Shown here piece by piece: positions 46,801 to 59,216 of a stretch of DNA of 64,000 nt. The translations under genes were made by a program, and so were the position numbers. How positions within the stretch are numbered: the stretch's first letter is position 1; each line of letters starts with the position of its first letter. A model generated the notes under the pieces. The model was not told the origin of the DNA. It saw only the letters and a program-made list of their open reading frames with translations, and ran no database searches. Source of the stretch: Panonychus citri (taxonomy: Eukaryota; Arthropoda; Arachnida; Trombidiformes; Tetranychidae); the NCBI RefSeq assembly GCF_014898815.1, contig NW_026515547.1, forward strand, positions 62,001 through 126,000, read 5' to 3'.

Positions 46801-49238
46801 AATGTACCAGTTTTATCAAAGCAAACACAATCCAAACAACCGGAGATATTGATGGATCTTGGTGAGATACAAAAAATATTAGAACGTCTTAATCGTGATT
46901 GAGCATAAACAACACCAATGGTCATCGCAGCGGGCAGGGTAGGTGGTATAACAACCGTTATCAGGTCACATGCTTTGAGAAAAATTTCCTTGGCGGAGAC
47001 ACCACGTTTAACATTTAATATCACAGAATAGATGAAACCCAGACCAGCGAGAACCACAAGACATAAAATAAACTTATATATTTGACGATTAAAATGAAAA
47101 TCAACCGGCTTTGGGAACATAATAGATCGAACCAGTTCACCTTTTGAGGTTAGAAAACCAGTACGAATGACCACCGCTTTAACCTTTGAGCTATCATAGT
47201 AACGAGTTTGAATGACCTTAGTACCACAGAATAAAGTATGTTTACCATGTTCCTTAGAATTATAAAAATCATCTTCATGATATAAAAGTGGAATCTTGGT
47301 AACTGGAACACTTTCACCCGTAAGAACAGATTCATTAACAATGGCATTACCACTAATTAGAACTGCATCACATTGCATTATACATCCGTATGGAGGTAAA
47401 ATTATTACATCTCCGGGAACAAGATCACTTGATTCAATTTCTTCCGTTTCATCATTACCCCGACAAACTGTAACCGCGTCAACACCTTGAACTGTATCAC
47501 GAAGTTGCCGCTGATTCCGACGGATTTGGATAAGAGATGATCCCAATGATAAAGCTGACATCATGAGAATACAAGAAGCATAATAATAGTAGTTATCGAA
47601 ACACCAAAGAACGATGCTGTAGATTTGAAAAACGTAGAAAGGTTCAAGAACTTCATTGAAAAATACTTGAAGGATCGATTGTACTTCGACGACAATAGCA
47701 TTTGGTCCAAACAATTTCAGTCTAGGAGAGAAAAGAAAAAGTTAAACTTATTAAAAATCTTACTGATTAATCAAATCTAATTTGGAACTTGATTTAAAAA
47801 AGCGCCAAAAAAAGCTTAATCTAATCCATTGATTTATCCTTTTAATGATAAACAGAATAGCTTTCAACTAATCTATTATTTCATTTACGTAGGTAATTAT
47901 TTCATCAGGTAATTAATAATCTTACGTTTCATGATAATCCAGATGAATAACAATTATTTTCTCAAAATGAGTCAACATTATTGCCTCAGCTTACAACATT
48001 GTTAATTAAGGGCTAATTAAATTTAATCTTGTAATTGAAGACTTGATTATTCAAGATTCTAAATAATAAAAGATAGTTCATCAGGAAAGATAACTGTAAA
48101 GTTCAATTTTTACTACTTTTTTCATAATCAATTTAAAGGTTAATTAGATGAGATAAGATGTTAGATAATCATAATCACCTTTTGGATTGATCAGCTGGTG
48201 AAAGTCCATGTTGATGATAAAAAAATGAGCAATCGACATTTCTATCAAGTCCACTGAGCTTAACAAATGATTGACTTTCCTCGTCCCAAATGTATCGAAG
48301 TCTTTTATTGTCGAAGTAGGAGAAACAATCAGCATCTCTAAAAGCGCCATCACTGCGTTTTTTAGGCTTATCAAAAGACGATGACCAATGGTTTGTGGGT
48401 GAATTTGATTGATTTGGATAATTTTTAATCGATTCGATACTTTCTTTTGATTGGCAATTGAGTTGAAAATAAGGTAAAACAGCTGAATGCATCTTTTTAA
48501 TTGTTTCCACATAAATTTGATTGTATGTATCCTGAGAAGACAAACATAATCAAAATAAGACCAAGATAAATTAGATTAAACACACAAAATTGGAGGTAAT
48601 TACTGAAGGTTAAATGTATTAATGAAACAATTAACTAAATGGTAATGATAGACTATTGAATTAGCTGAATAGAGAAAAAAAAAACAAAAACACCAACTGT
48701 CACAATCGACTTACAATCAACATAACTTTAGATGCATCTTTTAGTCTACATCTCCGATGGGTACAGATTAACATCCAATGAGGTTTCCAATGAAATAATA
48801 ACCGAAGTAGTCCTAATGTCAGAAATATCATGAACCAGGTAATTGCTCTAAGAAAATTAGATAATTGATAACCAGAGACCTCCTAAAAGAATAAGATTAA
48901 TAAGTTAGTGATTAGGAAAAAAATCTACTGACAATTTGATGAGACAAGGAAGAGAAAAAAGGTAATGGAAGAAAAAAGGACAGAGAGGGAGAGAGAAAAA
49001 GAAACAATCAATGGAGAGGAAAAGGAAGGAAGAAATAAGGAAGACAAGGGAATAATAATTGTCGATAGAATATTTTTTTTTTCTTCTATTCTATTGTTAA
49101 ACTTACCATTTGGTCTTCTTCTTGATAATTAACATAGTTGATATCATCTTTTCTGATCGTCGGGTTTGATTGTTTTCTTTGTTTTGGTGAGGTATCTATA
49201 AAATCAGATACATTAGATAGTTCATAAGGTTTCTCCAT
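43862..49238 (-). CDS. ATP13A: P5B-type cation-transporting ATPase (ATP13A2/3-like)
   Basis: A late endosomal/lysosomal P5B ATPase. Vertebrate ATP13A2 and ATP13A3 export polyamines from these compartments into the cytosol. Ten exons from 49238 to 43862 (the largest is 45435-47721) join in frame to about 1269 residues, fitting the family. The N-terminal exon 48715-48882 encodes the P5B membrane-associated region (GYQLSNFLR, LTLGLLRLLFHWKP). Catalytic parts visible: TGES actuator loop (VLTGESVPVTK), the P5-type helix-4 motif PPTLPAAMTIG, DKTGTLTEDD phosphorylation site, ITGDN, and CGDGANDCGALKAA. The substitution of Thr for Ala in PPALP is a family-internal variation. The C-terminal exons encode the remaining helices and an acidic Ser-rich tail. 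ATP13A2 and ATP13A3 cannot be told apart by eye. The start at 49238 was chosen because the upstream frame encodes a Leu/Tyr-rich run typical of untranslated sequence. Confidence 0.93.
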
Positions 49239-52200
49239 AACCCAAGGAAAAAGAGATAGAAAATAGCAAAGGTAAAGATGCCACAAGGTAGAGAAATAGA
49301 GGAAATTGAGATGCAACAACAAGTATGACACAAGAACAGGACGAAAATAACACACAAGATGATGTAGGTGATATTCTCAACCAATTAATGATAAAAGTAG
49401 AAAATAAGTAACACTGATTTATGATGAGAAAAGATGTCGGGTAGTTATGTCTAGTAGTAGATGTATGAGATGTATTATAATAGGAATATGTATGTAACTC
49501 AAAAGGTAGAAAAAGAAACGAACAGAATTTAGATCATTTTTTTTAGGTTAAAATGTTGAAATGTAAATGTTGTTTGATGTCCAGTAGAAATTAAAGGTTC
49601 TCCTCAAGTTATTCAATTCCAAGGGTTCAATATTTAAGAAAAGGTGAAAGATTGGTGAACGAGTTGATTGAGTAAACAATCAAAACTCTTTACCAACCAG
49701 AACCTTTTCCCATATATTCTCCTTGTGAATGCTGAAGTTTGTATGTGTTGAGGTGAGAAGAAAATATATAGAGAGAGAAGAAAACAAAGGTCACACTGGA
49801 AAAGAAATTAAAATATTCGAATGACTTGAAAAGATGGATAATATGGTGAGAAATATGGATGAAGATGAATATTTAGAGATGGATTTTAAGAAGAAGAACA
49901 AGTCAACCAGATAGGATTAGATGAGAATAAGGTAGAATAGAATAGAAGAAGAGTAAAAAACAAAAATGTCGAAGATTATGAGAGAAAAGAGTTGAGGTTA
50001 AACAGTAATTAATTTCTCCATAATCATCACAATTATATTAGAAATCAAGTGAGTGAGAGAGAGAGAGAGAGGCAAAGATAGAGAGTAAAGAAGTGTGATG
50101 AGTTAAAGAAGAAAAAAAATGAACAACAATTAAACGAAAACAATTAATTGAATGGAAAATAACATGAACAATGTTTTCTCCTCACGACCTGTGAGAGCTT
50201 CGACTCACAACAAAAAAGAGAGACACAAACTCATCTCTCTTTCCTTTTCTTCTCTGTCTATTTTTCTTTCTTAAACCTTCATCATCATTTCCAATGTTCA
50301 TCTTATTTCTCTCTTTCTATTTCTATCTCTTTTCTCAACACCGGCTCTTCCCTTCTCATCATCTTTCAATAGAACAAAATGAAAGAGAAATAGAAAGAGA
50401 AAACCGATAAGCTTATTCACTTTTCTTCTTCTTCCTTTTCATCATCTTCTCAAAGGTAAACAATCAAATCTCTCATCATAATCATCCCTCTCTCTCAATT
50501 CCTTCTTAATCCTTTTCTCTCTGTCTATTTCTCTTTCTCTGGTATTCATATCTCTCTTTCCCTCTCTCACTTGAACTGATTTAGTTGAAATCTTTTGTTT
50601 TATCTCCATTTGTTTACGGTTAATGAATAATTCCTGATAACTTGAGGCGATTCCATTGGATAATCAAAATGATTAATTTTCTTAATCCATGGTAACCTAA
50701 ATTCACCAACACAAAGAGTATAATGTTTCAACACCAAGGAATTAACTAATTTTCTAATCATCAACACCTTTAATTACCTTTTACATCACAATTTTGAACA
50801 AAGAGAATAACTTAGAAAAAGAATATTTTTCTTTTCTTTTCTATTCTATTTAGGAAAAAAAAATTATCTTAGTAACAATTTAATATTCCATAAGATAATC
50901 GACCAACTCCTTTAGACACAAAGTCTAGTCAATTGGAGAAACAACAACAACAACAGTTAATTAATTAATTGTTCCAGAAGAAACCAAATCAATCAAAACA
51001 ATTCCAGTTTAACCCCGATGAAAGGGGAACCTTCAAAATCTCAACTTAATGAGAGAGTGACAAAAATTGATTACTTGGTTAATTATATTCTTCTTGTCAA
51101 AATGGATCTTCAAGGTTTGTTGATGGTTTCGTTGATTAGTTAATTTTGATTCCAAATGATTAACAGTTCAAGTTGAAATTCTAAAGGGATGTTATTGGAA
51201 AAAAAAGGAAAGAGAACAGAAAATAAACTCGAAACGTTGGTCGCCATTTTCTTTCATTTGGCAAAGGAGCAAAAATTGGTTAACCTTTGTGGTCAAAATT
51301 ATTTTGGTGAAATGAAATGTGAGAATTTTTTTTTCCTTTTTCTCAATCATTTTCTCTTTTGTGTCAATATTTTTTCTTCAGAGAAAGATGAAGGTTTAAA
51401 GTGCAAGATTATTCCTCATCATTTACTCAATCATTTTCTCGCCAAAAACAAACAAAATGGTTACCGTTATAAAGAGAATCAAAAGTCAAGGTTAGTTTTT
51501 TTTCTTTTCTCTCAAATGTCAACCTCATCATGTTTCTTCAATTATTCTGAATATTATTTTTCTTATTCTCTATTCAATCCACAGATTCAAGTCAGAGGTG
51601 AAGGTGATAATCACACTGGACATACAAAGTTAAATTACTAACGTTATATAAGATTAATGAACTATTTTTGTGATGTTAGTGGTGATATTGATGACTCAGG
51701 TTCGCAAGGAACCAAAGAGATATCCTGTTTGTTTTATTCTAACTGTTCATGGTAAGATTAATGCTACAAAAGATTGATTTTTTTTTCATCTTTTTTTTTG
51801 TCTACCTCATCATTGTTGAAATAATAAACTGTTTCTCTCTCATTCTCTTACCATAGACGAGATCAATATATTGCAGGTCATCCACCAGAATACCAGGAGC
51901 AACCAAATTATTTTACTTTCGTTTTTCAGTCTATTTCATTTCTACTCTTTCTTGCAATCTTTCATCAAGCATGTTAACCACGTGAAGATTTACCATGAAT
52001 ATCGTCCAAAAGAGTCAGAAGAGACATGAAATATTCTGGTTATAACAGTGAGCATGATTCAACCATGAGATTTCTAGGAACCAGAGGATTGACAAACAGT
52101 TGAGAGCAGAAAGTTAAACAGGAGATTGTTGAAAACACCAACCTGATATTTAACTCTACATATTGTACTTTTGTATTAATCATCACAATTATATGACAAT

Positions 52201-54509
52201 AATTGGGTTACAACCACGGGAATATGTGAAAATGAACAAGAATTGAAAAAAAAGGATTCAATTGGAACATGATGATCTAAGCAAAATTATCCTGCCTTGA
52301 TTGTTCATTGATGTATTCATGAGAAAGTTAATTATCTCACTTCATGATATCAGCGACATATCCTAAATGAAAAGATTTCCTATTGGGGTTAAAGGTAAAA
52401 ACCATCACCAATCATAAGGGTAGAGGTGCGATTATAATGGTAAACTAAGGACAATTGTGATTTAATCAAACTTTAAATCATTTGTAAATTCATTCGTTCA
52501 TATTGTTCATGAATGATGAATTGTTGATGAATGATCAGATAGCCTAGTAATGTCTCTGTAATTATCTGTTCAAGAACTAGAGTTTTGGGTGTGTACCTTG
52601 AACATATTATGCAAATAGGAAGTAATCAACTTGAAACTATTGTCTCTTGATGTCTTCATTTTGTTGAAAATTTAATTACCTCAAAGTTAATCAATCTTAT
52701 TGCTCTAATTTCTAGGTGATCATTGATGGATTCAAAGTATTAACCAAATGGTTTCAATGGTTTACAATTTCACTTTGGAAACAATTAATCTTTCATGTCA
52801 ATTGTTCAGGATAATTTGATTTCTGGTCAAATCACTATCAACAAGGAATGAATTGATTTCTAGAATCATCATACGACATGATTGATAATTGCCAGATGAA
52901 TCAACAAAACTTCAGAGTTAATTTGAAAGTTTAAAGTCAATTGTTTCCTGTTTCTAACAATCTAAAAATCAGTAATCAATTATTCTGATTAGTTTTGATT
53001 AAGTTTCTTTTTTTTGTTATAATGGCTTATAATTAACTTTTTGACTTAATCAAATTGAGAATATCACACAAAAAGCTGGTTTAATTAGTGATCGATCAAT
53101 AACTGATTGATTTAATTCAGTTTTACACAATCAAAGAAGACACAAGTTCAACAATAGGAAAATCTAATGACGGATCAGTTAATTGTGTTTCAAGCAATGA
53201 CAAAGATAATTGTTGTTAAAAAAAATTATCAGAGTCATTCTGTTAACAATTAACTTCCTCAATAAACATTAATTAACACAATCCTAAGGTTATTAATAAT
53301 AATCTGTTAATTACAATGTTTCTAATCACAATTAACATCTATCACACCTTCAAGTTTAACCAACAACTGTAATAATATAACGATGGTGATGATGATTTGA
53401 TTAACCTTGACAATTAACTAACCAAAAACTAAAATGGAGTAACTTTTATCATTCGTATGTTTTACAATCTAATTGTCACAATTAAGAAAGGTAATCGTTT
53501 TAATTGTGTCTTACACTAGACGGCGAAAGGTAATCACAATTAAAAGGAACCCAATTTACTATCACATTAACAGCAATTAACCAGTTGTAATAATTAATTG
53601 ATGTCTAAATATTTAGATAACTAAATCAAATGGTCAATCGCCTCACAATCAAGATAAAAATAAATAAATATAAATCAAATTATAATCACAATTAGACAGA
53701 TAATTTAACCCATAGCAACAATTAATCATCCACTTAATTATTAGGAAAATTTGTTTAAATGAAAACAAAATTTGATTAACTATCTAAATGTATTAGAAAT
53801 CAACTAATAATTAATGAGAGAGAAAGTTTAATATTCATTAAATCATCATGATTGACAGTTCGCAATTTTAATTTGATTAAATTTGTCAATTAAATCTGAT
53901 GATTAAGATTAAGATTATGATTAAATCAATAGTTGTATTGATCAAAGTTCAATAAGATATTGGATTGATTATCTCATCTTACCAGAAGCGTTATGAACAA
54001 TTTAAGCTAATTGTAATCTACTCTCTCGATTGCATAGGAAAAAAAGAGAGAATTGTTGAATTAAGTTAATTCAACAATTAAGTAATTATTACAACAATTT
54101 ATCAATTACAATCAGACTCTGAACAGATAACAAATTAAACCAGAAAACCAGAAATTGAAGTTATCCTTCAATAGGGAAACATAACCAAAAGTACCAAGAG
54201 TTGATTGTTACATATTTATTAAAAGTAACTCTTAGTTTTTTTTAAGATGATTAAGATAAATTGTTGATCTTTAATCATGATAATTAACTAGATATTTATT
54301 ATTAAATCGTACGATGTTATAATAATATTAATATTAGTAAAGTGGGAGAGGTTTAAAATGTTAGAGGGAAACGAAAAAGTTTCTTAAAAAACGAAACGAA
54401 TCAATAAATTTCGGCTCATAACAAGATTGACTCTCGACAAGTTTTAATAATCAACAGTGATTAAATTGATCAGTGTTAAATTGTGTGTGGTTCAAGTTAA
54501 TTGTTAATC
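49239..54509. other. Long spacer between ATP13A and methyltransferase cluster
   Basis: 5.3 kb, with CT/GA-rich stretches at about 49900-50600 that look like promoter-proximal low complexity. A 150-codon open frame at 51189-51641 has a Lys/Phe-rich composition, no domain, and no clear splice partners. An apparent AG splice site near 51850 could belong to a non-coding transcript. The rest is AT-rich with nothing recognised. Confidence 0.45.
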
Positions 54510-55416
54510 ATGAGTGAACAAAATAATAATAAATTGTCCGATGAATTTGTTAAAATTGAGCAAAAATGGAAACCAATGCCAATTGAAAAATCCATTCAAA
54601 TGTACAGTGAATGGAGTGAAAAATATGATTCGGTAAGTAAAAGTTTGAAACAATCAAACTTGATTAGTTAATTGTTTCCATCTAATTGTTCATCCAGGAT
54701 ATGGATGTTTGGCAATATGATTCGCCACAAGGAACTGCTACTCGATTTACTGAATTAAATTTACCAAAGGAAAGTAAAATTCTTGATTGTGGAGCTGGAA
54801 CTGGATTATTGTCCCACTTTCTAAAGCCTTTCGGTTACACAAACATCGACGCTCTCGATGGGTGTGAAAAGATGCTCGAAAAGGCCAAAAAGGTAATACT
54901 AATTAACCTTAAGTCTCTTGATTAACTAATTGTTTTTGGATGTTTTTGTTTCTTGGTTTTTTATATATAACAATTAACAGAAAGATTTGTACAGAAATTA
55001 TTTCATCTCATTTGTTGGACCTGATATTACACTTCCAATGGAAGAGGCTACTTATGATGCTATTGTTATGTGCGGGATTTTTACTCCAGGTCACTTTCCT
55101 ATCGCTTATGGGACATTTGTCCAGCTTTTGAGAGTCATCAAAAAAGGTAATTAGAGATTAGATATTGGATTGGATTAAGTTGATAGTAATTAAATTGATT
55201 CTATTATCTTTTTGAATAGGCGGTATTTTATCATGGGGAATGGCTGATCCTGAACATTATGCCGAAGTTGATCCTTCGTATGCGAATAAAAACTTTGAAA
55301 ATTTGATTAAAAAGTTAGTCGAAGATAAAGTATTCGAGATCGTTGATGGACACCCGAAAGAACTGCCCACTGTCCAACCAAAGAAAAGGTTTTTCTATGC
55401 TGTTCGAAAACTTTGA
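54510..55416 (+). CDS. METTL27-like SAM methyltransferase, copy 1
   Basis: A class I methyltransferase related to METTL27 (WBSCR27). The substrate is unknown. Four exons (54510-54632, 54698-54892, 54981-55146, 55220-55416) join in frame to 226 residues. SAM-binding motif I is ILDCGAGTGLLSHFL, and an acidic residue downstream (ALDGCEKML) would contact the ribose. Post motifs DAIVMCGIFTPGH and LRVIKKGGILSW follow, as in METTL27 proteins. The N-terminal exon carries a family-typical MYSEWSEKYD. A poly(A) signal AATAAA lies at 55468-55473. It is the first of three tandem copies, and exons 2-3 are almost identical to copy 2 while exons 1 and 4 differ. Confidence 0.9.
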
Positions 55417-56473
55417 TTATTTAAGCTAATAATCTACTTACATAATTACTTTAATTATCAAGCATAAAATAAAAATTCAAGTAGTTAAATTCATCTAGCG
55501 AAATATATAAATTCATATTCTTTCAATAAAAACTTTTTTATAACGATAAAATTCAATATATTTAACTATTAACTAAATCAGTGTCATGATTTCATTCAGA
55601 TAAAATCAATATTATTCAAATAATTTAATCAATTTATTAATATTTGATTGGATAAACTATTAAGAATCAATAATGAAAAAAGAGGGAAAATAATTAACTT
55701 TTCCAATAGTGGGAAAAAAATATTGATCATGACAATTGAAATGATTAAGTTATCGGATAAATTTAGATTGATTTGATAATCATTCTCAAAGTAAAGGGTG
55801 TAGCAGTTAACATTATATAATTAACTTACCTTAAATTGTGATAGATGACAATTTATTAATTTTTTCCATCACAATCACAATTTAAGTCAAGATAATTCAC
55901 CGATTTAACTGCAATTACCATGCATAAGTTATCGGCAAAAATTGATTCAAACATCATATTGACAAAATACCGGATGAAGTAATTAGCTAATGATATGGTA
56001 CGATTTTAACAATCAACCGATAATAGAGAAAAATTAAAAACACTTCGATATAAAATCGAGGTCATTTTTCCTGAACCCGTCGAGTGTATGATTGGTGTTG
56101 TCTGAATAGTAGGGTGGATAATAAAATGAATCGTTGTCAAGACGATTTAAACCAAGACCCCACCGGTGGTTGGTAACAATACGAAATAACAAAGAAGATG
56201 CAGTTTAAGGTAATTGAGATTATTAGTTTACGATTTCATTGATAGATGGATTTTCATATTATCCTGATTAGATTAATTATCTAAATTAATCTTTCCCATG
56301 TTTCGAGTTTATCTCTCTAAAAGTATCGCCTCTTTCATTCAATACTAGAGATAATTAATTGTCAACTTTTGTCAACAATTATTCAACTCATAAATGTCAG
56401 TTGAGTTTCTCAGGTTGTTTAATTGTTGTTAATTTTGAAATTGAGGGTTTAATTAAAGTTAATTTTATCAATC
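55417..56473. other. Spacer between methyltransferase copies 1 and 2
   Basis: AT-rich, with the copy 1 poly(A) signals and the promoter of copy 2. No other gene is seen. Confidence 0.5.
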
Positions 56474-57364
56474 ATGACGTCCGAAGGTAAAATGTCAATA
56501 AATATTGAAAACGTCCTAAGGCCAATGGCTAAAGATGAATGTGCCAATTTGTACAACGAATGGAGTGATAAATATGATTCGGTGAGTATTTAACAATTTA
56601 AATTAATCCATTGGTGATTAATGATTATATCTATGGTGTAAGGATATGAATGTTTGGCAATACGATGCCCCACAAGGAACTGCTACTCGATTTACTGAAT
56701 TAAATTTACCAAAGGAAAGTAAAATTCTTGATTGTGGAGCTGGAACTGGATTATTGTCCCACTTTCTAAAGCCTTTCGGTTACACAAACATCGACGCTCT
56801 TGATGGGTGTGAAAAGATGCTCGAAAAGGCCAAACAGGTAAACAATCATCATCGTCATCAATAAAACTAATTAAGTTTCTCAATTAACTAATTGTTTCTT
56901 GGTTTTTTATAAATAACAATTAACAGAAAGATTTGTACAGAAATTATTTCATCTCATTTGTTGGACCTGATATTACACTTCCAATGGAAGAGGCTACTTA
57001 TGATGCTATTGTTATGTGCGGGATTTTTACTCCAGGTCACTTTCCTATCGCTTATGGGACATTTGTCCAGCTTTTGAGAGTCATCAAAAAAGGTAATTAG
57101 AGCTTAGATATTGGTTTGGATTAAGTTGATAGTAATTAATTATTGATTCTACTATCTTTTTGAATAGGCGGTATTTTATCATGGGGAATGACAGATCCTG
57201 ATCACTATGCTGATATTGATCCTGATTATGCGAATAAAAACTTTCAGAATATTCTTCATCAATTGACTGAAAACAAATTGATCGAAACGGTTACTGGACA
57301 TCCGAAAGAACTGCCCTCTGTCCAGCCAAAGGAAAGATTTTTCTATGCTGTTCGAAAACTCTGA
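56474..57364 (+). CDS. METTL27-like SAM methyltransferase, copy 2
   Basis: Four exons (56474-56581, 56643-56837, 56927-57092, 57168-57364) with the same intron phases as copy 1 give 221 residues. Motif I (ILDCGAGTGLLSHFL) and the later motifs are intact. Exon 3 matches copy 1 base for base as far as I can compare, and exon 2 differs at only a handful of sites. The N-terminal exon and the C-terminal exon (for example GGILSWGMTDPDHYADID) have diverged. That pattern suggests gene conversion of the central part. No start or frame problem is seen. The substrate is unknown. Confidence 0.9.
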
Positions 57365-58195
57365 ACTCGATATTAATTGTGATTTGACTTTCATTTCTTG
57401 ATGATTCAGATCAACTGTTTGTCTTTGCCAAAGTCAATTTACAGTTATTAACACATCAATAGTGTTATTTAATTATCTCTTATATTAAAGACACATCATC
57501 ATAATCAATCTAAACAATTAAACAACAATTAATTTTGTCAATGTGGAAATACTAGATGATTGAAGATGGGAAACAATTAATTGTCTACAAATAAATTGTC
57601 ATTGATTGAATATCAATTTCTCAATATTTTTATATACCAATTGGTAAATGGTGAAAGGAAAGTTAAACAATTACAATCAATCAATTGACAATTAACCAGC
57701 GATATTTAATCAACGTCATCAACAATCTGATATTTTAAACTAATCTGCAATATCAGATTTAGCAAATTAAAAAAAAGGTAAGATAATTAAATGATTGAAA
57801 ACCTTGAACCCAGCAAATAATTAATCAGTTAATCAATTTAACTAATCGGCAATTTCTTGAAAACTGATTAAATTGATTAATTAACTGCAAAGAAGAAAAA
57901 TAAAAAGAGAGGGAAAGTAAAACTAATCAATCCTTTCAAACGAGTTGATACCTGATGATGATGACTAAGTAATGGAGAGAAAGAGAAAGACAGTCTATTT
58001 ATCTTCTCTGTCTAATTTTATCATCATCATCTTCTTCCTATCATCTTTGTCTTCCTAAAGGTATCAACATGTTTACCTAATCAAAAAGGGTTCATCATTT
58101 GTCTTTCTCGAGTCAATCATTTCCAATTTAGTTTCTCGTTTCCATTATTGCCTTTGTGTTCATCTTAATTGTTGATCATTAGAAATTAATTAATC
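57365..58195. other. Spacer between methyltransferase copies 2 and 3
   Basis: AT-rich with a GA/CT-rich part around 57960-58080. Presumed promoter of copy 3. Nothing else is seen. Confidence 0.5.
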
Positions 58196-59210
58196 ATGTC
58201 TACAGAAAAAGATATGTACAATTACATTGAGGAGACCCTTAAGCCCATGGCCAAAGAGGATTGTACCAAAATGTATGCTGATTGGAGTGATAAGTATGAA
58301 GAGGTGAGTTAATCTAATCAAATAAATTGAAACACTCAATTAATATTGTAGTTTTTAGATTATCAAGGTTAAGGTTAGAATGACAATTAAATTGCTACAT
58401 CGATTGACCTTCTAATTTTATGAAATTAATACATTGTACTTGTTGGTACAAATGAGACCATTTTCATTGATGAATTTACTATTATCTTAATATGATTTTT
58501 GTTAATTGTTATTTTGTCTCTTAATTTAGGATATGCCGGGTTGTTCTTATAATGCACCTAAAGGAACAGCTGATCGATTCGCTGAATTAAATTTACCCAA
58601 AGATAGTAAAATCCTTGATTGTGGAGCAGGAACTGGACTCTTGGGTCAAGCGTTAAGTGATCTTGGTTATACCAATATTGAAGCGCTAGATGGATGTGAG
58701 AAAATGCTGGAAAAGCTAAACTGGTAAGTTAATTGTAGCATTGTTATTGAACAATTAACTGATTTTCTCTGATTCTTTTTACAGAAAAATATTTATAAAA
58801 ATGTAACCATTTCCTATGTTGGACCTGAGATTGAGCTTCCAATTGAGGCAGAAACTTTCGATGCCTTAATTATGGTCGGAGTCTTTGTCCAGGTCACTTT
58901 CAATGGACATTGGAACTTATAAACAATTTTTAAAGCTCCTCAAGAAAGGTAAGCAAATGCTTATTAACGTTAATTAGTATTTACTAATCAATTGTCTCAT
59001 CTGATGAAAGGTGGTATCATTTCATGGGGAATGGCTAATCCAGATCGTTATGCAGAACGAGATTCAACTTATGCTGACAAAGGATTTGACAAAATCATTG
59101 AAGGATTAGTTTCGGAGGGATTAGTTGAAATTGTCGCTGATCATCCAAAAAATTTACCTGATTATCTTAAAGGAGAAGATGGTTTTTTCTGGGCTCTTCG
59201 TAAATTGTGA
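58196..59210 (+). pseudogene. METTL27-like methyltransferase, copy 3, frameshifted
   Basis: Same four-exon layout as copies 1 and 2: 58196-58303, 58530 to about 58722, about 58784-58947, about 59010-59210. Motif I (ILDCGAGTGLLGQAL) and the C-terminal exon (GGIISWGMANPDRYAER to a stop at 59208) are well preserved. The coding sequence has at least three single-base changes of frame: one near 58718 at the end of exon 2 and two near 58890-58905 around the PGHF motif. The conserved exon 4 suggests recent decay or sequence error rather than an old pseudogene. It is the most diverged of the three paralogues. Confidence 0.75.
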
Positions 59211-59216
59211 ATAGTT

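Noticed and set aside
51189..51641. 150-codon frame in the long spacer
   Set aside because: Lys/Phe-rich, no domain, no signal, no flanking splice structure. Recorded only in the spacer entry.
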